From JAFGSI01 sp041287425 (GTDB lineage Bacteria; Chloroflexota; Anaerolineae; Anaerolineales; Villigracilaceae): a stretch of 64,000 nt of DNA. The translations under genes were made by a program, and so were the position numbers. Where the stretch lies: the NCBI GenBank assembly GCA_041287425.1, contig JBEULG010000024.1:27584-91583 (forward strand), read 5' to 3'. The notes under the pieces were generated by a model. It did not search any database. It was not told the DNA's origin and worked only from the letters and a program-made list of their open reading frames with translations. Position 1 is the first letter of the stretch, and each line of letters begins with the position of its first letter. Below, in pieces: positions 7,772 through 17,300 of this stretch.

Positions 7772-9290
7772 ACATCCCATTCGTTCTGGCAATCACTACT
7801 TCATCCCCGCGCGTCAATGTGCCTTGATAAGGCGCCTCCCCGTTGTGGGCCACCCAGCCGCTCAAAGTGAACGGCAGCGGCCCATCGGCCAGCACCCACT
7901 CGCCGTTGTATTTGCGGGCAAAATGGACGTGCGTACCGGTCGCCATACCGCCCTCGCAGGAGGGATGGCCGATGCGGCCGTCGGCCTCCACCCACGTCCC
8001 CACCTGGACACGGTCGAGGGTCGCCACATGCAGATAAAGCAGATTCCAGCCCGTCTGTTCGTAGCCGTCGCCGTCCAGGTCGAGGACGACCACTCCGTTG
8101 CCGGCCCGCACCACCCGTCCGGGCGCAGAAGCCAGGACCCAGGCATCAGACGGCTGGCAGCCGGATTCGGTCGAGGGAGGCGCGAAGTCGAGGGCCGCCA
8201 GCGCGCCCTGCCGGTTCCAGGCCGGGTGCGGCCCGCCGCTGAAACTCCAGATTTGTCCCGGCTCGAAAGGCAGCGACAAAGCCGGCTGAGTCAGGCCGGG
8301 CGGGAAGAGCGGTTCCACCGCGGCGGCGCGCAGCCAGGGATCGCCAAACATCTCAGTGTACAGCGCCGCAAAACCGACGCGGGCGTCCATCATCAGCAGC
8401 CACTCGTCGTAATTGTAGTTCTGGCTGAAATAATACATCAGGGCCACCGTCCCGGCGTTGAGATCGGGCGCCAGCCGCAGGGTCGAGCCGTCAGGGAAAT
8501 GTAATTCGGTCAACGTGCCGCCGCGCCAGCCGTAATAGCCGAGCATCAACTGTTCCGAAGCCCATCGCAACTGCTGAAACAGGCCGCGGTCGATCAGACT
8601 GGAATAACCGAGGGGATAATCCGTTTGCAAGAGATTGGTCGGCTGGCCGCGCACCCAGCCCGCCTGGTATTCGAGGAGCGCCAGCAGCAGGCGCGGGTTG
8701 ATCGAATTTTCGATGGCCGATTTCTCCACCGCCTGCGCCCCGTCCACCCAGCCCACGCTGGCCAGGTATTCGCGATAGTCGCTCAGGTAACCGCCCTGGG
8801 CAACCACATAAGCCTCGACGTCGAAATCAATGGCGGTCGGCGAATAGACCACCTCGCTGTCGGGCAGCACCTGTGCCGAAGGGGTGCAGGCGACGCCGTC
8901 CAAACGATTGGGGATGACAAGAGGAATGGCGGGGTCGAGCAAACCGGTCGGCGAAAGCGGCAGAGAGGAGGAAATGTCGGCCGGCGTCACGCCGAAGTGC
9001 GCCGCCACGACCGGCAGGCTGTCGCCTGACTGCGTGTAGTAGAGCAAGGGCGGAGCGGGCGTAGAGGTCGGCCCGGAGGGAGTGGACGTCTCTGCCAGAA
9101 AGGGAGTCGGCGTAGGGGTTTCCGGGGGCGTGATGGCCAGCGAAGTGGGAACCACCGTCCAGAAGGATTCGGGAGTGGCCGAGAGCCAGGGGTCATCCTC
9201 GCCCCATAAAGATTCGTTGCAACCGCTCAACCCAAAAAAGACAACCAGCGCAATGAAAACACGCCCGATCGGCGAGAAATGACGATTCAT
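7737..9290 (-). CDS. LysM + M23 (LasA-type) peptidase lipoprotein, copy 2
   Basis: A 517-residue paralog of its neighbours: lipobox LSGCNES, long Pro/Thr/Ser linker, LysM (YYTQSGDSLPVVAAHFGVTP), central domain with INPRLLLALLEYQAG, then an M23-like domain with HPAWNRQGALAALD (His and Asp 13 apart), LYLH and THVH. The ATG lies only 7 nt after a perfect TATAAT (9298-9303), suggesting a leaderless message. It overlaps copy 1 at its 3-prime end. The family role is peptidoglycan hydrolysis; specific substrate is unknown. Confidence 0.82.
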   Translation of the reverse strand: MNRHFSPIGRVFIALVVFFGLSGCNESLWGEDDPWLSATPESFWTVVPTSLAITPPETPTPTPFLAETSTPSGPTSTPAPPLLYYTQSGDSLPVVAAHFGVTPADISSSLPLSPTGLLDPAIPLVIPNRLDGVACTPSAQVLPDSEVVYSPTAIDFDVEAYVVAQGGYLSDYREYLASVGWVDGAQAVEKSAIENSINPRLLLALLEYQAGWVRGQPTNLLQTDYPLGYSSLIDRGLFQQLRWASEQLMLGYYGWRGGTLTELHFPDGSTLRLAPDLNAGTVALMYYFSQNYNYDEWLLMMDARVGFAALYTEMFGDPWLRAAAVEPLFPPGLTQPALSLPFEPGQIWSFSGGPHPAWNRQGALAALDFAPPSTESGCQPSDAWVLASAPGRVVRAGNGVVVLDLDGDGYEQTGWNLLYLHVATLDRVQVGTWVEADGRIGHPSCEGGMATGTHVHFARKYNGEWVLADGPLPFTLSGWVAHNGEAPYQGTLTRGDEVVIARTNGMYDTHIVRQPGE

Positions 9291-9297
9291 GGGCTGG

Positions 9298-9303
9298 ATT
9301 ATA
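9298..9303 (-). promoter_or_regulatory. TATAAT -10 box, leaderless context
   Basis: A perfect TATAAT ends 7 nt before the ATG at 9290. Transcription would start at or next to the A of the start codon. No clear -35 is seen. Confidence 0.5.
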
Positions 9304-9321
9304 CGCTATCCAGATGAAAAT

Positions 9322-10851
9322 TCAGGGAGAAATTTGGTTGAACGGGGCGGCCCCGTCGTAGGCTTCGACCACCTGATCGCCGCGCCGCAGGTAGCCGTCA
9401 TAAGCCACCCCCGTGCCGGAGGAGACCCAGCCGTCCATCTCGAACGGCGTCTCCCCATCGGCGGCGATCCATTCACCGTTGAAGCGCCGGGCAATATGGA
9501 CGTGCGTGCCGTTGGACAACCCGCCCTCGCAGGAGGGATGGCCGATGCGCTCGCCGGCGCGCAGGAAGGTCCCCGGTTGAACGCGGTCGCGGCTCTCGAT
9601 GTGCATGTACAGAATCACCCAGCCGGTCTGCTCGTAACCATCGCCGTCGAGGTCCTGGATGACGGCGCCGTCAAAGGCGCGCGTGATCAGGCCGTCGGCC
9701 ATGGCGGTCACCCAAGAATCGCTCTGGACGCAACCGGCCTCCTCGCCGGGCGGGGCGAAATCGAGGGCCGCCCAGGCCGAGCCGGCATCCCAGCCCGGAT
9801 GCGGCCCGCTGGTGAAGAACCACGTTTCCCCAGCCGCGAAGGGCAGGCGCAGCGGCGGTTGGACGAGGTTGGACGGCACGAGCGGTTCGATGGCCAGGTC
9901 GAAGGGATAGCCGAAGAGGCTGTTGTATGTGTAGAAAAAGCCCTCCGGCGAAACATCCCCCACCCAGGCAGAATAATAATCGAGACGGGCGAACAGGCCC
10001 TGGACGGCGGCCGTGCCGGCGTTGATGGTCGGCGCGATAGGCACCACATTGCCGTCGGCCAGCACCCAGGCGTCAATGCTGCCGGCCCGCCAGGAGTAGT
10101 AGCCGCGGTTGAGTTCATTGGCCGCCCAGGTCAATTGCAGATACAGGCCAGGGCTGCCGGCCCCGATGCCGAGCGGGTCGGCCCAGGTGGCCGGGTCGGG
10201 ATTGGGTTTGGTCACCCAGCCGGAGCGGTGTTCGATGACCGCCAGCAGCAAGCGCGGGTTGACCGAGTAATTTTCGGCCACCCGGCGGATGACCTGCGCG
10301 CCGGTCAAGACTTCCCCGCCGACCTCTTGCGTATAGGCGGCCAGATAACCACCCCGGTCGGCGATGAAATCCTCCAGGTCGAGCGTAATGCTCATCGGCC
10401 CGTACACCAGTTCAGAGTCGGGGATGATTTTGAAACTCGTCCCCACCGGCTGCGGATTGGGTAACGGGATGGTCAGCGTCTGACCGACTTCCAGGCGGTT
10501 GGGGTCGCTCATCCCGTTGGCCTGCAAAATGGCCTCCACGCTGACGCGGTAGCGTTGGGCAATCGCCCCCAGCGTATCGCCGGCGCGGACGGTGTAGGTC
10601 AGCGGCCCGCTGCGGGTGGCCACCGCATAATGAGCGAAATCGGGCGTGGGCGTCAGGATGGCCGAACCGGGAATGCGGGTCGGCGGAAGACGAAAGGAGG
10701 CCGTGGGCGTCCCGCCTCCATACGAAGACGACAGATCGCTGCCTCCCGCCGGCAGATAGGTGGGCGAATCGGGGGCCGGCCGGACGCAACCGGCCATCAA
10801 CATCACAACCAGAATCGAGACCAGGAAAAACTGGAACGCTCGCCGAGACAT
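9322..10851 (-). CDS. LysM + M23 (LasA-type) peptidase lipoprotein, copy 3
   Basis: The third tandem paralog, 509 residues: lipobox LMAGCVRP, linker, LysM (YTVRAGDTLGAIAQRYRVSV), a central domain with VNPRLLLAVIEHRSG, and an M23-like domain with HPGWDAGSAWAALD (His and Asp 13 apart), MH and THVH. The LysM here is the most canonical of the three. An extended -10 (TGCTAAAAT, 10858-10866) lies 6 nt before the ATG, so a leaderless message is likely. It is divergent from the GH13 gene. Confidence 0.85.
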   Translation of the reverse strand: MSRRAFQFFLVSILVVMLMAGCVRPAPDSPTYLPAGGSDLSSSYGGGTPTASFRLPPTRIPGSAILTPTPDFAHYAVATRSGPLTYTVRAGDTLGAIAQRYRVSVEAILQANGMSDPNRLEVGQTLTIPLPNPQPVGTSFKIIPDSELVYGPMSITLDLEDFIADRGGYLAAYTQEVGGEVLTGAQVIRRVAENYSVNPRLLLAVIEHRSGWVTKPNPDPATWADPLGIGAGSPGLYLQLTWAANELNRGYYSWRAGSIDAWVLADGNVVPIAPTINAGTAAVQGLFARLDYYSAWVGDVSPEGFFYTYNSLFGYPFDLAIEPLVPSNLVQPPLRLPFAAGETWFFTSGPHPGWDAGSAWAALDFAPPGEEAGCVQSDSWVTAMADGLITRAFDGAVIQDLDGDGYEQTGWVILYMHIESRDRVQPGTFLRAGERIGHPSCEGGLSNGTHVHIARRFNGEWIAADGETPFEMDGWVSSGTGVAYDGYLRRGDQVVEAYDGAAPFNQISP

Positions 10852-10857
10852 GGGGTG

Positions 10858-10866
10858 ATTTTAGCA
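10858..10866 (-). promoter_or_regulatory. Extended -10 box of the third LysM/M23 gene
   Basis: On the minus strand this reads TGCTAAAAT, an extended -10. It ends 6 nt before the ATG at 10851. It overlaps the -35 candidate of the divergent GH13 gene, so the two promoters may interfere. Confidence 0.5.
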
Positions 10867-10890
10867 TAATCCGCCCGCCAAAGGTATAAT
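10861..10890 (+). promoter_or_regulatory. Promoter of the GH13 gene
   Basis: TTAGCA (10861-10866), 18-bp spacer, TATAAT (10885-10890). The ATG at 10898 follows after 7 nt, and there is no Shine-Dalgarno, so the message is probably leaderless. Confidence 0.55.
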
Positions 10891-10897
10891 CGCCATT

Positions 10898-12631
10898 ATG
10901 AACAAATTCAGATGGTGGCAAACGGCCGTCTTCTATCAAATCTATCCCCGCTCCTTCGCCGACGGCAATGGCGACGGCATCGGCGATTTTGCTGGCATGA
11001 CCGCCCGTCTCGACTACCTCAAAGACCTGGGCGTGGACGCCTTGTGGCTCTCGCCGCACTACCCCTCCCCCTTGTGGGATTGCGGCTACGACATCGCAGA
11101 CTACGAGGCGGTTGCGCCCGAATATGGCACGCTGGCGGACTTTGACCGTTTCCTGCAGGCCGCCCACGCCCGCGGCCTGCGCGTCATCCTCGACCTGGTG
11201 CTCAATCACACCTCCGATGAGCATCCCTGGTTCCTGGAGTCGAAATCCAGCCGCGACAACCCCAAAGCCGACTGGTACATCTGGCGCGACCCCGACCCCG
11301 TCAGCGGCGGCCCGCCCAACAACTGGCAATCCTGCTTCGACGGCCCGGCCTGGACTTACGTTCCGGCACGCCGCCAATACTACTACCACTACTTCATGAA
11401 ACAGCAGCCCGACCTGAACTGGCGCAACCCAGAAGTCAAGGCCGCCATGTGGAAAGCAGTCCGCTTCTGGCTGGAGCGCGGCGTGGACGGCTTCCGCCTG
11501 GACGCCATCGGCACCATCTACGAGGACCCCGCCCTGACGCCGCACCGCGTCCCGCTGGACCTGGCCGGCCTGCGCCACCTGGCCGACACCGCCCAGACAC
11601 CCGCCGAAAAGAAGCGCTTGGCACGCTACTGGCATGACATGTTCAAGCATCAGTGGGGCGGCCCCGGCCTGCACGACCTGATGAAGGAACTGCGCGCCCT
11701 GCTGGACGAATACCCCGGCGACCGCCTGCTGGTCGGCGAGGACGACGACATCGCCTATCTGGGCAACGGCGCCGACGAACTCCACCTGGTCTTCAACTTC
11801 CCGCTCATGCGTGCCGACCGAATCACACCCGCCCACGTCCGCCGCAACCAGCGCCAGCGCCTGGCGCGCCTGGACGCCCTGCCGCAGCGAGGCTGGGGCT
11901 GCAACACCCTCGGCAACCACGATTCCTCGCGTCTCTTCACCCGCTACGGAGACGGAGTCCACGATGCCGCCCTGGCGCGCCTCAACCTGACTCTCGTTCT
12001 GACCCTGCCCGGCACCCCCTTCCTCTACAACGGCGAGGAAATCGGCATGACCGATCTCATCATCACCGACCCCTCCCGGCTGCGCGACACCATGGCCACC
12101 TGGTACTACCGCGCCCTGGTCGAAGAACTGGGCGTGCCGCCCGCCGAGGCCGCCCAGCGCGCCGGCAGGATGAGCCGCGACAAGAACCGCACCCCCATGC
12201 AATGGAGCAACGCTCCCAACGGCGGCTTCTGCCCGCCAGAGGTGACCCCCTGGCTGCCGGTCAACCCCAACTACGCTCAGGGCGTCAACGTCGCCGAACA
12301 GGAAGCCGACCCGGCCTCGCTGCTGAATTTCTACCGCCGCCTGCTGGCCGTCCGCAAAGCCACGCCGGCACTCATCGCAGGCGAATACCGCCCCGTCCAC
12401 AAACGCGCCCGCGCCTACCTGGCCTTCCTGCGGCAGACGGCCTCGCAAACGGTGCTGGTCATCCTCAACTACGCGGAGCGGAGCCGGCGGCTGGATTTCT
12501 CCGCCCTCGGCCAGCAGCCCGGACGGCTGATTTTCTCCAGCCGCGCCGGCGCGCCGGAGACGGTGCCTCTCGCCCGCCTCGAGGTCGGCGGCTTCGAGGC
12601 CTGCCTGATCGAACTTCCTCGACCCAATTGA
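10898..12631 (+). CDS. GH13 alpha-glucosidase (oligo-1,6-glucosidase type)
   Basis: A 577-residue GH13 enzyme with the usual (beta/alpha)8 barrel. Visible motifs: VFYQIYPRSFADGNGDGIGD at the N-terminus, DLVLNHTS (His104), GFRLDAIG (nucleophile Asp202), LLVGEDD (acid/base Glu281) and LGNHDSSR (Asp342). QPDLNWRNPEV fits the oligo-1,6-glucosidase/alpha-glucosidase subfamilies rather than true amylases. No signal peptide, so it acts in the cytoplasm on imported oligosaccharides. Followed after 33 nt by a ROK fructokinase, which suggests use of sucrose-like or maltose-like sugars. Exact specificity cannot be read from sequence. Confidence 0.88.
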   Translation: MNKFRWWQTAVFYQIYPRSFADGNGDGIGDFAGMTARLDYLKDLGVDALWLSPHYPSPLWDCGYDIADYEAVAPEYGTLADFDRFLQAAHARGLRVILDLVLNHTSDEHPWFLESKSSRDNPKADWYIWRDPDPVSGGPPNNWQSCFDGPAWTYVPARRQYYYHYFMKQQPDLNWRNPEVKAAMWKAVRFWLERGVDGFRLDAIGTIYEDPALTPHRVPLDLAGLRHLADTAQTPAEKKRLARYWHDMFKHQWGGPGLHDLMKELRALLDEYPGDRLLVGEDDDIAYLGNGADELHLVFNFPLMRADRITPAHVRRNQRQRLARLDALPQRGWGCNTLGNHDSSRLFTRYGDGVHDAALARLNLTLVLTLPGTPFLYNGEEIGMTDLIITDPSRLRDTMATWYYRALVEELGVPPAEAAQRAGRMSRDKNRTPMQWSNAPNGGFCPPEVTPWLPVNPNYAQGVNVAEQEADPASLLNFYRRLLAVRKATPALIAGEYRPVHKRARAYLAFLRQTASQTVLVILNYAERSRRLDFSALGQQPGRLIFSSRAGAPETVPLARLEVGGFEACLIELPRPN

Positions 12632-12664
12632 CCTCAGGACCCAATCGACCTCAGGTGAAGGATT

Positions 12665-13570
12665 ATGGCTACACGCAATTTGCTCGGCGGCATGGAAGGC
12701 GGCGGCACCAAATTCGTCTGCGCCGTCGGCTACGGACCGGATGAGATTCTCGAAGAAATCCGCTTCCCCACCACCTCTCCGGCAGAAACCCTCGGCCGGG
12801 CGTTGGATTTCTTCGCCCGCCACCGCCCCCGCCTGGCCGCCATCGGCCTGGCCCCCTTCGGCCCGCTCGACCTGAATCCCGCCTCCCCTTCCTTCGGCTC
12901 GATTACCGCCACCCCTAAGCCCGGCTGGGCAGGGACGAACGTCCTGGCCGCCTTCCGCGCCCGTTTCGACCTGCCGCTGGCCTTCGACCTGGACGTCAAC
13001 GCCGCCGCTTTCGGCGAGTACATCTGGTCGCCCTCCAACCGCGGCCTGGATTCGCTGGTCTATTACACCATCGGCACCGGCATCGGAGCGGGAATCGTCC
13101 TGGGCGGCAGCATCGTCCACGGACTGACTCACCCCGAGGCGGGTCACATCTCCCTGCCCCACGACCGCGCCCGCGACCCCTTCCCCGGCTCGTGCCCCTT
13201 CCACGGCGACTGCTTCGAGGGTCTGGCCAACGGCCCGGCCATCGGCGCCCGCTGGGGCCAGCCCGCCGACAGCCTGCCTGACGACCATCCGGCCTGGGAA
13301 CTGGAAGCCGAATACATCGCCTACGCCATGACCAACACCATCTTGATGCTCTCGCCGCAGCGCATCGTCCTGGGCGGGGGCGTGATGAAGCGCCTGCACC
13401 TCTTCCCGCTCATCCGCCAGCGAGTCGGGCAAATCCTGAACGGCTACGTCGCCTCGCCGGTCATTGCCGGCGGGATGGACGACTACATCGTCCCGCCGGC
13501 GCTTGGCGGGCGCTCGGGAGTATTGGGTGCCATGGCGTTGGGAGGCCGCATCCTGGAGGAGACAAAATGA
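12665..13570 (+). CDS. ROK-family fructokinase
   Basis: The 301-residue protein starts with the ATP-binding MEGGGTK motif. It has the DLDVNAAAFGE catalytic segment, TIGTGIGAGIVLGG, and the zinc site of ROK fructokinases: HPEAGH (His161) with CPFHGDCFEG (Cys177, His180, Cys183). The Cys/His spacing matches the Bacillus YdhR/ScrK group, which phosphorylates fructose at C6. GAAGG before the ATG is a fair ribosome binding site. Operon position behind a GH13 glucosidase fits sugar breakdown. Confidence 0.85.
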   Translation: MATRNLLGGMEGGGTKFVCAVGYGPDEILEEIRFPTTSPAETLGRALDFFARHRPRLAAIGLAPFGPLDLNPASPSFGSITATPKPGWAGTNVLAAFRARFDLPLAFDLDVNAAAFGEYIWSPSNRGLDSLVYYTIGTGIGAGIVLGGSIVHGLTHPEAGHISLPHDRARDPFPGSCPFHGDCFEGLANGPAIGARWGQPADSLPDDHPAWELEAEYIAYAMTNTILMLSPQRIVLGGGVMKRLHLFPLIRQRVGQILNGYVASPVIAGGMDDYIVPPALGGRSGVLGAMALGGRILEETK

Positions 13571-14181
13571 ACATTTTACTGACCGGTTTCGAACCGTTCG
13601 GCGGCAGCGACCTGAATCCCTCCGAGCAGGTCGTGCGGGCGCTCGCCGCCCGTCCACCGCGCCGCGTCCGGCTGGCGACGGCCATCCTGCCGGTGGACCA
13701 GGAGAAGGGGCCGGAAGTCCTCTGGCGCGCCGTCGAGCAGAATCGGCCGGAGGCAGTCCTATGCCTGGGCGAAGCCGCCGGCCGGGCAGCGATTTCCATC
13801 GAGCGGCTGGCCGTCAACCTGCTCGATTTCCGCATCGCCGACAACGCCGGCCGCCAGGTCAGCGACCAGCCCATCGTCCCGGCCGGGCCGGCCGCCTACT
13901 TCGTCACGCTGCCGGTACGCGCCATCCTGACGGCCATTCAGCAGGCGGGCATCCCGGCCGAACTTTCCCTGAGCGCCGGGGCGTTCCTGTGCAATCAGGT
14001 CACCTACGTCCTGCTGCACCGCCTGCATGAGCGCGGCGGGGTCATCCCGGCCGGTTTCATCCACCTCCCCGCCCTGCCAGAACAGGCCGCCCGCCGCTCC
14101 CCGCCCATCCCCTCCATGAGCCTCGCCAGCATGGAAGAGGCCGTCCGAATCGCCCTGCAAGTCATTGCCCGGTCGGGCTGA
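13567..14181 (+). CDS. pcp: Pyrrolidone-carboxylate peptidase
   Basis: A 204-residue member of peptidase family C15, which removes N-terminal pyroglutamate from peptides in the cytoplasm. It opens with the family signature ILLTGFEPFGG. The catalytic triad can be placed as Glu80 (SIERLAVN), Cys142 (AGAFLCNQ) and His166 (GFIHLP). Length is normal. It overlaps the fructokinase gene by 4 nt (ATGA). Confidence 0.92.
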   Translation: MNILLTGFEPFGGSDLNPSEQVVRALAARPPRRVRLATAILPVDQEKGPEVLWRAVEQNRPEAVLCLGEAAGRAAISIERLAVNLLDFRIADNAGRQVSDQPIVPAGPAAYFVTLPVRAILTAIQQAGIPAELSLSAGAFLCNQVTYVLLHRLHERGGVIPAGFIHLPALPEQAARRSPPIPSMSLASMEEAVRIALQVIARSG

Positions 14182-14219
14182 CCGCTAGAAACAAAAGGCC
14201 TCGAAGGCGGATTTCAACA

Positions 14220-14247
14220 TTGTATGCTCGAAAAATAACTGTATACT
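14220..14247 (+). promoter_or_regulatory. Promoter of the HD-GYP gene
   Basis: TTGTAT (14220-14225), 16-bp spacer, TATACT (14242-14247) within TATACTATACT. The gene starts 83 nt downstream; the leader between them shows no clear structure. Confidence 0.5.
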
Positions 14248-14330
14248 ATACTTAAAGGCCGAGGGGAAACAACCCGAAGCCGTCCTTTTATCGGTAAGAA
14301 AGGCTCATTCGGACAGATGGAGAGGCTGCC

Positions 14331-17300
14331 ATGACCCAGCCACCTCGTTCCAGAAGAAAAAAATACAAGCGCTCGCCCTCCCCTTTCTTCACCTGGTGGG
14401 CAAATGAAGAGCGCTTCCACATCATCGCCGAAAAGACCGATTTAATCATCTACGACTACGACCTGGCCAGCGGGAAGATTTCCTGGGCAGGCGCCGTCCA
14501 AAAGGTGACCGGCTTCACCGAAGACGAATTCGCCGCTGTGGACATCGAACGCTGGGGGGAAATGATTCACCCCGAAGACCGCGCCCGGGCGCTGGCAGAA
14601 CTGGAGGATGCTCAGCGAACGCTGCGGACCTACGACACCGAGTACCGTTTCCTGCGCAAAGACGGCAACTACATCTTCGTCGAGGATCATGGCGGCTTCC
14701 TGACCGACGAGACCGGCCAGCCCTACCGCATGCTCGGCACCATGCAGGATATTTCGATTCGCAAAGCCGCCGAGCAAAAATATCTCGAAATTTTCGAAAA
14801 CGCGGCGGAAGGCATCTTCCAATCCACGCCAGACGGCAGATTCCTGCGCGTCAACCCGGCGATGGCCAAAATCTACGGTTACGCCTCGCCGCAGGAAATG
14901 CTCGAACAAGTCACCGACATCGCCCAGCAACTCTACCTGGACCCGTCCCGGCGGTATCAACTCATCGAGCAACTGGAGCACCAGGGACGGGTGGAAAACT
15001 TCCTCAGCCAGGAACGCCGCAAAGATGGGAGCATCATCTGGATCTCGACCAACGCCCGCCTTGTGCGGGATCAACAGGGCCGCGTCCTTTACTACGAAGG
15101 CTTCTGCCAGGATGTCACCGAGCGCGTCCGTTTCGAGGAGGCGCTGCGCGCCAGCGAGGCCGCCTACCGCGGCCTGTTCGACAGCATCACCCTGGGCATC
15201 TACATTCAGGCCGAGGACGGCCGCTTTCTGGACGTCAACACCGGGGCATGCACCATGTACGGCTATCGGCGCGAGGAACTCATCGGCAAGACGCCGCTGG
15301 ACGTCAGCGCGCCTGGCAGGAACGACCTGGAGGCGGTCGGGAAAGCGGTCGCCCGCGCCTTTGGCGGCGTCCCTCAACAATTCGAATTCTGGGGACGGCG
15401 CAGCAACGGCGAAGAATTTCCCAAAGATGTGCGCCTCTTCCCCGGCACTTACTTCGGCCAGCGGGTCGTCATCGCCGTCGCCCAGGATATCACCGAGCGC
15501 AAGCGCGCCGAACATGCGCTGCGCGACAGCGAGGAGCGGTACCGCCTGCTGGTAGAGTATTCTCCCGACGGTATCGCCGTCCATCGGCAGGGACGCGTCA
15601 TCTTTGCCAATCGGGCCACCCTGAACATCCTGGGCGCGCAGCGGCCGGAGGAGGTCGTCGGCCAGCCGCTGCTGAAATTTGTCCATCCCGATTACATCGA
15701 GGTCGTCAAGAAGCGCGTCGCCCAAATCGCGACCAGCAATCAGCCCCTGCCGGTGCTCGAAGAGAAGTTTTTGCGCCTCGATGGAACGCCCATCGACGTC
15801 GAGGTCGTCGCCCTGCCCATCAACTTCGACGGCCTGCCCGCCGTTCTGGTCATCGCCCGCGACATCAGCGAGCGCAAGCGGGCCGAAACCGCCCTGCGGG
15901 CGCGCACAGCCGAACTGGAGGCCCTGTTCAACATCTCGGCCGCCTTGCGCGCCGCCCAAAACGCGGCCGAGATGCTTCCCCTCATCCTGGACGAGATGGA
16001 GCGCGCCCTGAAAACCGACAGCGGCGCGATTCTGTTGTTCGACCCTGAGCAAAACAACTTCAGCGTGGCCCTGGCCAATGGCCTGCTCAAGAACAAGACG
16101 GGGCAGCGGCTTGCCTCCGAAAACAACCTGTGCGGTGAAATCTTGCGCCTGCGCCAGCCGATGGTCGCCGCGGATGCGCTCTCCGCCTCGGAGCGCCTGG
16201 CCGATCTCTTGGGCGAAAGCCGAATCGGCCCCGAGGCGCTCGTGCCGCTGCTTTCTGAGAACGAGTTCCTCGGCGTGCTGGCCGTCGAACGCCGCCGCGG
16301 AGAGACGCCTTTCTCGCCCGAGGAGGTGCGTCTGCTCTCCGCCATGGGCGAGATTGCCGGCAACGCCCTGCGGCGGGCGCGGCTGTACGAACAAGCCCTC
16401 GAACGCCTGGCCCACGTCCAGGCGCTGCGCAACATTGACCTGGCCATCACCGCCAGCATTGACCCGCGCGTGACCCTCGACATCCTGCTGGGAGAAGTCA
16501 TCACCCAACTGCGGGTTGACGCCGCGGATGTCCTGCTATTCAACCCGCGCACCCTGCTGCTCGAATTCACCGCCGGCCGCGGCCTGAAAACGGATTCTTA
16601 CAGACAGGTGCGCCTGGGCGACGGCCTGGCCGGCCGCATCGCCGCCGAACGCCGCACGCGCAGCCTCTCCGACCTGGGCCGCGTCCGCGACCTGCTCACC
16701 CCCGATGAGGCCGCCGCCATCCAGGACTTTGCCGCCTATCATGCCGCTCCCATGGTCGCCAAAGGCCAAATCATCGGCGTGCTGGAAACTTTTCACCGTC
16801 AACCGGTCACGGTCTCTTTCGAATGGCTCGATTTCCTGAACGCAGTCGCCACTCAGGCCGCCATCGCCATCGACAACGCCAATCTGTTCGAAAACCTGCA
16901 GCGTCTCAACCTCGATCTCTCCCTGGCCTACGACGCCACCATCAGCGGCTGGTCGCGCGCCCTCGACTTGCGCGAGCACGAAACCGAGCGCCACTCCGAG
17001 CGCGTCACCGCCCTGACCCTGCGGCTGGCGCGCGCCATGCGCGTCCCCGATGAAGACCTGGTCCACATCCGGCGCGGCGCCCTGTTGCACGACATCGGCA
17101 AGATGGGCATCCCCGATTCGATCCTGCTCAAGCCCGGGCCGCTCACCGCCGAGGAGCAGCAAATCATGCGCCAGCATCCCGTCTTCGCCTACGAGTTGCT
17201 CTCCTCGATTGCCTACCTGCGGCCAGCCCTGGATATTCCCTACGCCCACCACGAACGCTGGGACGGCAAAGGCTATCCGCGCGGCCTGGCCGGCGATCAA

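Noticed and set aside
10412..13657. A 1081-codon open frame on the minus strand opposite the GH13 and ROK genes
   Set aside because: It lies antisense to two clear enzymes, its composition is the Gly/Ala/Arg/Val-rich pattern of a GC-rich shadow frame, and its last part is another frame of the LysM gene. No domain is recognisable.
14442..16508. A 688-codon minus-strand frame opposite the PAS/GAF/HD-GYP gene
   Set aside because: Antisense to conserved PAS and GAF domains, no ribosome binding site and shadow-like composition.
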